Source: JAJRWS01 sp039831705
GTDB taxonomy: Bacteria > Planctomycetota > Planctomycetia > Pirellulales > Lacipirellulaceae
DNA length: 64,000 nt
Assembly: GCA_039831705.1 (NCBI GenBank)
Contig: JBDOMT010000209.1
Location: 1-64,000, forward strand
Direction of reading: 5' to 3'
A program made the translations under genes and the position numbers. The notes beneath the pieces were generated by a model, which was not told where the DNA came from, did no database searches, and was given only the letters and a program-made list of their open reading frames with translations. This document shows, in pieces, positions 54,411 through 63,323 of the stretch. How positions within the stretch are numbered: the stretch's first letter is position 1; every line of letters starts with the position of its first letter.

Positions 54411-57400
54411 TTAATTTTCAGTACCTGGGTCTTCGGTCGCATCAGGCGCAACCTCCGCCGCTGGCTTCACCAAAGACTGAATGGACGTCTGCTTGCGAGT
54501 GTAAAGATTAAAGTTTAACAACAAATCGGCCAACCCGTCCAATTGCTGAATACTCGTTCCATGAATCAAATCCTGGCTGACGCCTCCCAGATGGGGCTTA
54601 TTCGGATCGTACGGCACATTCACCGGCATGCCCGTATAGGGAAGAATTCGCTTGGGATTAGCAAGCCATTTACGCAAGTAGTCAGGTTTTAAACGGGCGG
54701 CCACATCAGCCAAATTGGGGCCCAAAGTAGTCAATTCCCCTTGAGGTACGAAATCGGCCACCGCGTGGCATTTCACACAGTAGTTTCCATCGGTGACTAC
54801 CCGCATAGCCTGCTCCAGTCGATCGGGCGCATGCTCGTCCAGGTAGCTCTGCCGCTGCTGACGCTTAAATTCATAGGGAAATTCGACACTCGAAGTCGCA
54901 GCGAAATAGTTCACCAATTTGGTCGCATCATCACTGGACATATGGAAATTGGGCATCCGCATCACCGCCGCAGGTCGAATCGCAATAGGATCCATCAAGA
55001 ATGAATGCAGCCAATCCAATTGCACCTTGGCCCCTTCGTCCATCAATGGTGGAGGCAACCAACCCCATGCTTCAGCCCCCTTGGTCTGAGGACTGGCCTC
55101 CTGGATGTGGGCAATCGCCTGTGGGAACAGGTATCGTGTCAGCTCCCCGCCCCAACCAGGATATGCGGTTCCCTGCTCTGGACCATAGCCGTCTCGGTTG
55201 GCAGGCACTAACAAGTCCTGTACACCCACCGACCAAGTTTCACCCTGCACCAGCCCATTCCGCCACAAGGTGAACAGGTAGAAGGGATCCGACTCCTCGT
55301 CATCTTCTTCCAATGGCAAGCCATCTTCATCGAAACGAATTGCCATCCCGGTTTCTTCGCTCCTGACGGTCAAACCGTGCAGTGTCGCATGAAGCAAACC
55401 GCGACTATCTTTCTGTAAGGATTTCGCAATTTCTTTTTCGCTAAAGCGTGCATCGAAGAACGGATAATCAACCATTTCTGGCGGCGATTCAAAAGTATCC
55501 TCGGCAAACTCCAGTTTCCACTCTTCCATCCGCATGGTGTGGCAACCAGCACAATTGAACTTATCCAGCACTTGCCGACCTTGGACAATAGCTTCGCCGC
55601 GGAGATCTGCCTGGTAAACGAATTTTTCTGCAGGTGGCTCACTCACCAGCCCCAACACAAAGGTCATGATCGCTTCGCGCTGTTCATCATTGAATGGGAA
55701 CCGTGGCATTCTCAAGCGTTCGTTGAAACCCTTGTTCTGGGTAGTTTTATAGTCATAACTACGTGGCATACGGAGTTTTTGCCAGAGAAAACCATCGCGG
55801 GCGTGGCTATTGAGGGACTGCACGAAGTAGCTTTCATTGGCATCAAAGTCGAGCGGATCCAAATGCCCGTGTCCGCCCTTGTCAGCATGGCTACCGTCAG
55901 CGTGGCCTCCGTCTGCAGAATTGTCGTGTTCGGCTGAGTGAGCCCTTTCAGCCCCCTTGTCTTCGTGGCCGTCTCCAGCCTGTGACTCATCAAAATGCGC
56001 ACTTCCCGGAGCATCCACTCCGTGCGTTTCCAAGAACTTGTGAATATTCTCAAACGCCAGCTTGGAGCTCTCCTTACGGCCCCAATCAGCCAAACCGGTA
56101 CCGATCGGCTTCGTTGCTTCAAAACCGGGAATATCATGGCAGCCGAAGCAGCCATATTTGGCCACGGTCTCGAGTGCAACATATTCCAGTTGCCTGGAGA
56201 CTCGATTGGAGTCATCGATGCCGATCAATAGCCGTGCAGAATTTTTCAACCGCGGGGAAAGTTCCGGCGGTATGCCATTCTGTAAGTATCTTTTAGCGTC
56301 TGCGGTAGGAATCATGTCGCTCGTCAGCCATTCAGCCGCCAGCTCAGCCAAAGCCTTCTCCTCGGCTGCTGTCATTTGACGCGATGGAACATCCGTCGGC
56401 TGCCAGTTGGCAGGTACTCCCAACAAAAAGAGTCTAATATCGGCAGCCGGATCGGTTATCTTGCCGGTCGCGTTGCCCAGAGCATCCTTCTCACTGATCG
56501 GATCGAGGTACAAATGGGGCATCTTGGTACGCGGATGGTAGCGATGAGGCTCTTTAATCCATGAGTAAATCCAGCGTCGGCCCTTTTCCGTATTGAACTT
56601 GGCACCAATACGAGAAAGATCAGGTCCCTGACTCAATTCAATCCCGGGGACGGAGAACTTCTCATGCGAGTGGCAAGCCAAACAGCCACGCGATTCAAAC
56701 AACCATTCTCCCCGCTCGGCCGAAGGGTCTTCGGTGACTTCCTGAGGAGGCTCAAGATAGTCGAATGGATCGCTGTTTTTCAACAAAAACTCGCTCAGGG
56801 CCCGAATCTCAATTGGTTCCAGTCGCTCCGACACTTCTTTCTGCTGAGCGTCTTCGGACTCCTCAAGATGCTCCAACTGATGAAAGAATTGAGGCATCTT
56901 GGTCGAGGGCCGGAAGTCGGACGGCATGTTGATCCAACTGTAAAGCCAATCGTAATCGACTTTTGACTGTAGATAACGCAAGCTGGGCCCCGCCTTACGA
57001 TACTGGCCGGCAAACTCAACATCCTTCAGTAAAGCTGCCAATTTGTGGGTGCCCTCGGCCAAACGCCCTTTCTCCGACAACCCGTCCTCCGATGCTCCCT
57101 CACCCGGTAACCCTGCGGCCAATTGGGCGTCTAGATTGATAGAATCGTACAGACGCTTGCGGACCTGGTCATCGTCAGGTGACTGCACCAAATGGCGGGC
57201 CCAACCGCGCTCGGCATCGTTGAGCTTGTCATCTCTCAACATTTGTGCCGCCGCTTCGTGGTAGTTGGGCTCCAACCTCAAATCAGGTCCCAGGCGTTGA
57301 TTCGGGCCATCAAAGCCATTGACATCATGGCATCCAAAACAGCCAAACTGTTCCACCAAGGTCCACCCTTCCACCAACTTGGGCGCTGGGGTTTCAGGAA

Positions 57401-59108
57401 ACCTTTCACTCGCCACAAGCTCTGCCTTATTGTAGTGACACTTCATGCAATTGCTCTCGACAAAACGCTTAGGCTTCATCGGGAAAATCCAATGGTGATT
57501 GTCGAACCAACCATGCAAACGGTTCCATGTACGCTGCTGATTTGCATTGTTGGGAGTGTGGGATGTCCACATGAATGCGGTACCAGAACCTTGTCCATCG
57601 TGGCACACGGTACAGCCAAATATTTTTTCTGAGTGTGGACTGCGATCGGTGAGATAGAGATCCAAACGCGGATGCGCGGTGAAGGGATGTTCAAGGCCTC
57701 GCCGAACGGTCAATGTTACAGACGAATCCCATTGGACATTATGCAACAGTTGGCTTTTGGCTTGGGCAAGTTGCTTACCAACCGGTACGTCTCCCACCTG
57801 AAGCACCACGTCCCCTGACTGCAAACCGGTACGGGCAGCCGGACTTTCGGGGATCACATACAGAACCGTCGTTTCCTGGTAGTCGATGACTCCCTGGTCG
57901 GCCAAAACGAAACCATACCCATTTTTAATCCTCTCCCCGTCACTCAACTGTTCGCCGCCCTCTCCATCTGTAGCAGGCTGCTCAGCAGGCGTTTCCAGCA
58001 AAAGCACCAGTTCACGCTGAGACTCCGGGAGCGTGGGATAGGCTGGATCGGTCGATGTTCCGGCTGCCGTCTGAGAAATGGCCCGATGGCACGTTTTGCA
58101 GCGATCAAATCGGGCCGCCTGAGTGAAGTTGAAATTTACCGTAAGGTCTGGTAGCCAAATTTGATCAATTTTTATGTTGCCATTGTACAGCGCATCCAGA
58201 ATCGGCAGCCGGGTAATCCACTCACCCAAGTTCGAGGTCCCCAGATAAGCCTGTTCATGCAAACGTCCAAGCTCAGTCTGCTTGGAATCGATTTGCTTGA
58301 CAACCACTTTGCTCTCAGCATCCATTTCGGCCTGTGCCGATTCCAAATGCTCTCGATAGGAAATAGCTGCTGCAATGAGTGCTGATAACTCGCCCAAACG
58401 ATCATCCAATCGATTGATGTGACTCTGTACTTTATTTTGCTCTGACTGCTCCGCCCCTGCTCCAACCAGCAGACCAAGCTCACTCACAGCAGCGGTCCGA
58501 TCTGCATTGACAAATTTCTTATTGCCCACAAACTTTTTTTCGCGGCGCTTTGCCTCGGAGATGAATGCCTCCATGCCAGTGTATAGTTCGGAGCGCGCCG
58601 CCAAGGCGTTTTCCTGGGCCGCTGCTAAATCTGCGGCTACTTCCTCCTGGCCTACCCCCTCCAAATCGGTCTCTCCCAGATTGGCGGCCGCGTTTGCGGC
58701 TTCTGCAACATCGAGAGAGGCAGTTTGAAAGGTTTCGTAGGCCTGATTCATTGAGTCAAATTGAATCGGCACATACTGAATAGCCTGCTCATCGAGTCGC
58801 CTATTTTCTTCGTTAACCAGTGATTCAAATTGCTGGATTTTTTCCTCTGAAATGGACGCGCTGCGGGCCACACGGAGGTCTCGCTGCAACTGCTCCAACT
58901 GGGAAGCATACCGGTCGGTTGCCGCATCGCGACGGGCAGCCAGCATCCAAGATTCTTTGCCTCGATCGGCCAACTGCCAATCTTTCCACTCTCGGTTGTG
59001 ATCCTTCGCCATCAACCAAAAGGTAGCCCAGGCCATTACCAGTGTACTGACGCCAAATACGACGTGCATGACCTTCATAGAACGCCAAGTTTGTTCCGTA
59101 GCTGGCAT
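54411..59108 (-). CDS. Octaheme cytochrome c with PDZ domain and coiled coil
   Basis: 1565 residues. An N-terminal membrane helix (VMHVVFGVSTLVMAWATFWLM) is followed by a long coiled-coil region (about 50-310). Eight CxxCH heme motifs lie at residues 337 (CKTCH), 499 (CTVCH), 554 (CMKCH), 590 (CFGCH), 809 (CLACH), 987 (CFGCH), 1186 (CAGCH) and 1444 (CVKCH). Between hemes 1 and 2 is a PDZ domain (about 396-476, YVIPESPAARTGLQSGDVVL). A His/Asp-rich linker (about 1040-1095) could bind metal. The gene directly follows the cytochrome b subunits, so the protein most likely replaces cytochrome c1/f as the electron exit of that complex, and is probably periplasmic. Octaheme fusions of this kind are not standard in bc complexes. 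Confidence 0.9.
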   Translation of the reverse strand: MPATEQTWRSMKVMHVVFGVSTLVMAWATFWLMAKDHNREWKDWQLADRGKESWMLAARRDAATDRYASQLEQLQRDLRVARSASISEEKIQQFESLVNEENRRLDEQAIQYVPIQFDSMNQAYETFQTASLDVAEAANAAANLGETDLEGVGQEEVAADLAAAQENALAARSELYTGMEAFISEAKRREKKFVGNKKFVNADRTAAVSELGLLVGAGAEQSEQNKVQSHINRLDDRLGELSALIAAAISYREHLESAQAEMDAESKVVVKQIDSKQTELGRLHEQAYLGTSNLGEWITRLPILDALYNGNIKIDQIWLPDLTVNFNFTQAARFDRCKTCHRAISQTAAGTSTDPAYPTLPESQRELVLLLETPAEQPATDGEGGEQLSDGERIKNGYGFVLADQGVIDYQETTVLYVIPESPAARTGLQSGDVVLQVGDVPVGKQLAQAKSQLLHNVQWDSSVTLTVRRGLEHPFTAHPRLDLYLTDRSPHSEKIFGCTVCHDGQGSGTAFMWTSHTPNNANQQRTWNRLHGWFDNHHWIFPMKPKRFVESNCMKCHYNKAELVASERFPETPAPKLVEGWTLVEQFGCFGCHDVNGFDGPNQRLGPDLRLEPNYHEAAAQMLRDDKLNDAERGWARHLVQSPDDDQVRKRLYDSINLDAQLAAGLPGEGASEDGLSEKGRLAEGTHKLAALLKDVEFAGQYRKAGPSLRYLQSKVDYDWLYSWINMPSDFRPSTKMPQFFHQLEHLEESEDAQQKEVSERLEPIEIRALSEFLLKNSDPFDYLEPPQEVTEDPSAERGEWLFESRGCLACHSHEKFSVPGIELSQGPDLSRIGAKFNTEKGRRWIYSWIKEPHRYHPRTKMPHLYLDPISEKDALGNATGKITDPAADIRLFLLGVPANWQPTDVPSRQMTAAEEKALAELAAEWLTSDMIPTADAKRYLQNGIPPELSPRLKNSARLLIGIDDSNRVSRQLEYVALETVAKYGCFGCHDIPGFEATKPIGTGLADWGRKESSKLAFENIHKFLETHGVDAPGSAHFDESQAGDGHEDKGAERAHSAEHDNSADGGHADGSHADKGGHGHLDPLDFDANESYFVQSLNSHARDGFLWQKLRMPRSYDYKTTQNKGFNERLRMPRFPFNDEQREAIMTFVLGLVSEPPAEKFVYQADLRGEAIVQGRQVLDKFNCAGCHTMRMEEWKLEFAEDTFESPPEMVDYPFFDARFSEKEIAKSLQKDSRGLLHATLHGLTVRSEETGMAIRFDEDGLPLEEDDEESDPFYLFTLWRNGLVQGETWSVGVQDLLVPANRDGYGPEQGTAYPGWGGELTRYLFPQAIAHIQEASPQTKGAEAWGWLPPPLMDEGAKVQLDWLHSFLMDPIAIRPAAVMRMPNFHMSSDDATKLVNYFAATSSVEFPYEFKRQQRQSYLDEHAPDRLEQAMRVVTDGNYCVKCHAVADFVPQGELTTLGPNLADVAARLKPDYLRKWLANPKRILPYTGMPVNVPYDPNKPHLGGVSQDLIHGTSIQQLDGLADLLLNFNLYTRKQTSIQSLVKPAAEVAPDATEDPGTEN

Positions 59109-59147
59109 GAAATAGGTTCTCTTTTTTCAGCTCTGTCTGAGGTCTGG

Positions 59148-60530
59148 CTAAAAATTCAAAAAGTACTCGGGGATAGCAATGAGGTACTTTAGATTAAGCA
59201 CCCAACGTAAAATCATTTTGATCGGCAACGATGCCATAAACAGCAACAGATTGGCCATCACCATGAATCGGATGAATCCCATTCGCATATAAAACTTGCG
59301 AAACAGGGTGAGAGCCATCAATGGAGGCAAAGCGATAAAATACCCCAGCACCAGAATCAAACCGGGAAGTTCACGCAGAACAATATTGCCGACTTGTACC
59401 AGCATACTGCTACCTGCCGCTGCGATAGGCATACTTCTCCCCAGCCATGTTTCCCAAAAGTACTCGGACAAATTAATATTCGAAAGGGCTTGCACTTTAT
59501 GCGCATCCCAATGTTCATACGGTCCAAAGAAATTCCAGTTGGGCCCACGTAGGAGGGTTCCCAGCACGATCAGTGTGATCCACATTTCCAGGAAACCAAA
59601 CTGAAACACGAGATAACTGAATTTTCTCTCCTTGATCGTGTAATAACCATTGCCAGCCTTGTTGAAATCAAGATAGGGGATCGCCATCAACCCAACGACC
59701 ACCAGCACTGGCAAAACAATACCTGCCATCCAGGGATCGTAGTAAACCAACATTTCCTGCAAACCCAAAAAGTACCAAGGGGCCTTGGAAGGATTTGGGG
59801 TTTTCACGCTACTGGCTGCCTCCTCCAGTGGAGCCGGCAAGAGGATTGCCCATATGATGAGGATCACAGTCAATGCAATCATGCAGATCAACTCGGTATA
59901 GACCAAGTCAGGCCAAACCAGCACTTTCTCGTTATCCAATTTTTCTAATGGCGGTTCTCCACGCTCCATTCGCTTGTCATTTTCAACTGCTCGGTGGGTT
60001 GCCACCCAGGTAAAAAACGCCAGCAAAAAGATGAGCATCACAATCGGCACATTGTCTGGCTTGGCCACAATCTCATAAAAATCGCGGTCGGTCATCGAGA
60101 GGCCCAACATCAGGAACATCATGTTCGCAATAACCCAGGCCACTGGCGGTTTGACAAAAAACGAACGCAACAGATAGAGCACAATCAAGATGATCGTGGT
60201 GCCCGCACTGTAGACAACCGGTCCGGTGCTGTGGTTGATTGCTTCCCGCCACGATTCAGGCAGGGACGGCATCCAACTGCCATTGCCGCTAGAAGAAAAT
60301 GCGGCCAACAAAACAAACATGACGGCCATTGCCATCCAAGCCGACACATTCGTGACCTTTAACTGCTTACCTGCCACAGAAATTGGCAATGGAAACCAAG
60401 CCTTAATCAGACCCGATTGCCACAAGTAGAAAGCAGCCACGCCGTTGGCCAGCGCGAGCATTAGATAGAAGGGCCCCAAAAAGTAGGAGACCATCATAAA
60501 AAACTGCGCGTCTGTGATTCCGTGCGTCAT
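59148..60530 (-). CDS. Cytochrome b6f subunit IV-like protein with extra helices
   Basis: 460 residues, much longer than plastid PetD (about 160). The last 250 residues match subunit IV: NPSKAPWYFLGLQEML stands where bc1 has PEWY, followed by helices carrying the quinol-oxidation site. About five more helices precede it (LGPFYLMLALANGVAAFYLW, SAWMAMAVMFVLLAAF, GTTIILIVLYLLRSFF, VIANMMFLMLGLSM, IVMLIFLLAFFTWVATH), of unknown role; they contain no paired histidines clearly fitted for heme. It follows the cytochrome b gene after a spacer with a long hairpin. With its neighbour it builds the quinol oxidase core. Confidence 0.9.
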   Translation of the reverse strand: MTHGITDAQFFMMVSYFLGPFYLMLALANGVAAFYLWQSGLIKAWFPLPISVAGKQLKVTNVSAWMAMAVMFVLLAAFSSSGNGSWMPSLPESWREAINHSTGPVVYSAGTTIILIVLYLLRSFFVKPPVAWVIANMMFLMLGLSMTDRDFYEIVAKPDNVPIVMLIFLLAFFTWVATHRAVENDKRMERGEPPLEKLDNEKVLVWPDLVYTELICMIALTVILIIWAILLPAPLEEAASSVKTPNPSKAPWYFLGLQEMLVYYDPWMAGIVLPVLVVVGLMAIPYLDFNKAGNGYYTIKERKFSYLVFQFGFLEMWITLIVLGTLLRGPNWNFFGPYEHWDAHKVQALSNINLSEYFWETWLGRSMPIAAAGSSMLVQVGNIVLRELPGLILVLGYFIALPPLMALTLFRKFYMRMGFIRFMVMANLLLFMASLPIKMILRWVLNLKYLIAIPEYFLNF

Positions 60531-60713
60531 ATTCTATCGCTTTGTCAAACGAAACTTAAATTGTGGTAAGCCCTTAAGAGACAAGAGCAGATTCTTAGGT
60601 CGTAGACCAAAACAAGTTTTGGTGCCCTCTCTCTCGGAATGACAAGTGGAGAGGTAAGTAAGTAAATAATGATTCCTTCTAAAATAACTGTTGACCAGAC
60701 TCTCACTTTCGTC

Positions 60714-60797
60714 AAATTTATCTTTTCAACCTGTCGCACAGTTACCCTTTGCCAAGATTCACAGCCTAATTGCGACAGGTTGAAAAGTAAATTTGAC
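60714..60797. repeat. Long inverted repeat between cytochrome b and subunit IV genes
   Basis: 60723-60739 (cttttcaacctgtcgca) is the exact reverse complement of 60771-60787; with a one-base indel the arms extend to gtcaaattta / taaatttgac, giving about 27 bp. A loop of about 31 bases separates them. The wider region 60539-60800 begins gctttgtcaaac and ends ttgaccagac, the same two ends as the dispersed element at 11035-11133. On the minus strand it may act as an attenuator or RNase-resistance hairpin. Confidence 0.85.
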
Positions 60798-60801
60798 CAG
60801 A

Positions 60802-61578
60802 CTAAAGCGGTCCGCTGATGCCGCCGTCTTTCCTGACTCGCCAAAAATGGATTGCCAATAGGAGGGCCACTCCCAAGGGAATCGCAATACAATGCAAAAT
60901 ATAAAACCGATTGAGCGTCTCCTCCCCCACATTTCGCGCACCAAGCAGCGCAAAACGAGCGTCGGAGGCATTGGTAATCATGTCGACACCACCCAGAGTA
61001 AGAAATTGCTGTCCGGGGCCTTCATTGCCAAGAAACGGATGCGCGCGTGCCATGTTCGACCCTACCGTAATGGCCCAAACGGCCAATTGATCCCAAGGCA
61101 ACAGATAGCCGGTAAACGACAACAGTAGAGTCAGCAATAAGAGCAACACGCCTACCACCCAATTGAATTCTCGAGGCGGCTTGTAGCTACCAGTTAAAAA
61201 CACCCGGTACATGTGCAGCCAGACGGTAATCACCATTGCATGAGCGGCCCAACGATGAATTTCACGTAAAATCCCCAGTGAATACACATCCCGAAGCATC
61301 TGAATGTCGGTATAGGCCCACTCTACCGTAGGCCGATAGTAAAACATCAACAAAACACCGGTCACGGTTTCCACCAGAAACAAAAAGAAGGTCACACCAC
61401 CCATACACCACGTATAGGAAAGGGCGATCCCCTGTTTCTTCGCCGAAACAGGATGCAGGTGGAGAAAAAAGTTGGTCAGCATGACGACAATCCGATTGCG
61501 CCGATCGACCGGCATCGGATGACGAAATATACTTTTCCAAATTTGTGATTCGCGAATTATCTCGCCTAATCCCTGCAT
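60802..61578 (-). CDS. Cytochrome b6-like subunit of bc complex
   Basis: 258 residues, four helices. Heme-b histidine pairs: the two of REIHRWAAHAMVITVWLHMY (14 apart) and RFYILHCIAIPLGVALLLAIHFW (15 apart), the b6-type spacing. YTWCMGGVTFF aligns with the FYCLGG stretch of plastid b6, so the cysteine that binds heme cn covalently is conserved. The quinone site sequence LTGSYKPPREFNWVVGV is usual. It follows the Rieske gene by 107 bases and should form the membrane core that oxidises quinol on one side and reduces it on the other. Confidence 0.95.
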   Translation of the reverse strand: MQGLGEIIRESQIWKSIFRHPMPVDRRNRIVVMLTNFFLHLHPVSAKKQGIALSYTWCMGGVTFFLFLVETVTGVLLMFYYRPTVEWAYTDIQMLRDVYSLGILREIHRWAAHAMVITVWLHMYRVFLTGSYKPPREFNWVVGVLLLLLTLLLSFTGYLLPWDQLAVWAITVGSNMARAHPFLGNEGPGQQFLTLGGVDMITNASDARFALLGARNVGEETLNRFYILHCIAIPLGVALLLAIHFWRVRKDGGISGPL

Positions 61579-61685
61579 GGCATTCGTTCTTCTCTGTTTG
61601 TGTTCCTAGGATTACATAACACTTGGTGCCCCACCTGCTTGCCTAGCAAATCAAGGGGGCCACATTTGATTGATATAAAACAGGC

Positions 61686-62780
61686 TCAGACTGAAACAAA
61701 ACAAGCAGGGTCACTCCATTCACCCATTTCTTCTTGAAAAGTACGACTCTTGTCAATTTCGACTTGACCATCATCAGCGATCTGAATCGCATAGCGTTCT
61801 AGCGGTCGAGGCGCGGGACCCTCAAAGTTGACCCCATCTTTGTAAAAACCACTGCCATGACAAGGGCACTTGAATTTCTGCTCTGCCTCAAGCCAGTTCG
61901 GAGTACAGCCCAAATGAGTACAGACCGATTTGAGCGCAACCAACTGCTGCTCTCCGTGGTACTGGGTGTTGATTACCCAAACACCGTACTGGGCCTTGTA
62001 CTTCGTCTGCACCTGACCTGCGGAAAAGGCATCCCGTGAACCTACCTTGAACTTACTTGGGGGTTCACGCAGAACGTTTGGAAACATAAATCTCACCATG
62101 GCCAACGTCCACAGGGTCGTCACACCACCCAAAGCCCAGAAACCAGTGCCCATGAGCATACGTCGTTCGACATCGACCCCAGACTTACCTTTGCCACCCT
62201 TCTTCTTACCAGCAGCACCCGACTTGGACGCTTCGATTGCCCGAGTGACATAGGCAGGCCGAGTTGGCATGGGCGGGACAATCAACTTTGGCTTGGCTTT
62301 GGCTGCCGGTTTGGCCTTGGATTGACTCGCTGCCTCGGCCTTACTGATCGGACCCGATTTGGAGGACTTACGTGCAGCAGACAGGATACTGGCAGTTTCA
62401 CGAGGCTCACTGGCAACTGCCGGACCTTTTGTGGCCTTCGCTTTACCTGCCGCAGCATCTGGTTTCGCTTTTTTAGCCAGATTCCCCTTCTTGGCCGGAT
62501 TCGATTTTGATTGGGACTCTTGAGCCGCCTCTTGGCCTCCCTCTTTGCCAGCGCGTGCCAACGCTATAATATCGCTCACCTTGGGACGATCTGCACTGCC
62601 AGGCTTGGCAACTGGCCCGGGCTTTTCTGAAGAATTGGGCTTTCCTGTCGAACTGGCTTTTTCGGATGTGAGTGGCTTCTCCTGAGACATCCCCGCCCCA
62701 TCACCGCCTGCCCCCGAACCATCAGACTTGCGGGCAGCAGCCAGTATATCTGCTACCGACATTTTCTTCTTGTCTGCCAT
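61686..62780 (-). CDS. Rieske iron-sulfur protein with long repeat-bearing N-terminal extension
   Basis: 364 residues. The C-terminal Rieske domain has Cys287/His289 (VCTHLGC) and Cys305/His308 (CPCHGSG) as [2Fe-2S] ligands, and Cys292/Cys307 as the disulfide. One membrane helix is at about 211-230. The first 205 residues are Lys, Ala, Ser and Pro rich and cytoplasmic. They carry a short helical motif three times: MSVADILAAARK (7-18), KVSDIIALARAG (67-78), RETASILSAARK (127-138). This extension is far longer than the normal 40-60 residues. The ATG at 62778-62780 is preceded by ggag. Probable first gene of the respiratory operon. Confidence 0.95.
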   Translation of the reverse strand: MADKKKMSVADILAAARKSDGSGAGGDGAGMSQEKPLTSEKASSTGKPNSSEKPGPVAKPGSADRPKVSDIIALARAGKEGGQEAAQESQSKSNPAKKGNLAKKAKPDAAAGKAKATKGPAVASEPRETASILSAARKSSKSGPISKAEAASQSKAKPAAKAKPKLIVPPMPTRPAYVTRAIEASKSGAAGKKKGGKGKSGVDVERRMLMGTGFWALGGVTTLWTLAMVRFMFPNVLREPPSKFKVGSRDAFSAGQVQTKYKAQYGVWVINTQYHGEQQLVALKSVCTHLGCTPNWLEAEQKFKCPCHGSGFYKDGVNFEGPAPRPLERYAIQIADDGQVEIDKSRTFQEEMGEWSDPACFVSV

Positions 62781-63323
62781 ATGGAGGCGTCTCCAACGCC
62801 GGGCTCTTAGAGCCTTACCCTAACTACTATCGACCTCAAACAGACTTCTAGCCTGTTCGCGGTTGTAAGACAGGACCTTAAACTCGACTCAAACCGTTAA
62901 TACAAAAAGACTTAAGTAAATCGTATTAATACAATACAACTAAAATACAACCCTGGAGGGAAACCGACCTACCTCCCTCGTGACATATTTCACAATTTAT
63001 CGCCATAGCATGCCTGAAATAGTAGGTAATTGTCAACCGCCGATTCTATCATTCTAAATCCACCTAAAATGACAACCTGGTTTTTTTACACAACGTCTCG
63101 GGGGTTGAACGTACTGAAGACAACAGAGATAACAGAGATAACAGAGATAACAGAGAGCCACACGATTCGATCTGTTTACCGCTGGTGTGTCCAACTCTGA
63201 ACTTTACTGAGCCTGGACTCTTCCCCCCCGCAACCCGAGGCTCAGACCCTCTCTGGATCCTGGGATTTTTATTTGGCTCTGGACCCTGGATCCTCAACCC
63301 TCAACCCTTGGAAAGCAGTCACC
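62781..63323. other. Divergent promoter region, no supported gene
   Basis: A 543-base gap between divergent Rieske and purD genes. It must hold both promoters. Around 62900-62960 it is A/T rich. A 10-bp tandem repeat (acagagataa, about 3.5 units) sits at about 63121-63158. A minus-strand open frame at 63064-63297 contains this repeat and has no recognisable features. Confidence 0.6.
63121..63158. repeat. 10-bp tandem repeat upstream of purD
   Basis: Units of acagagataa repeat about 3.5 times. Function unknown. Confidence 0.85.

Noticed and set aside
63064..63297. 77-residue minus-strand open frame before purD
   Set aside because: Contains a 10-bp tandem repeat and shows no features; the gap is better read as a divergent promoter region.
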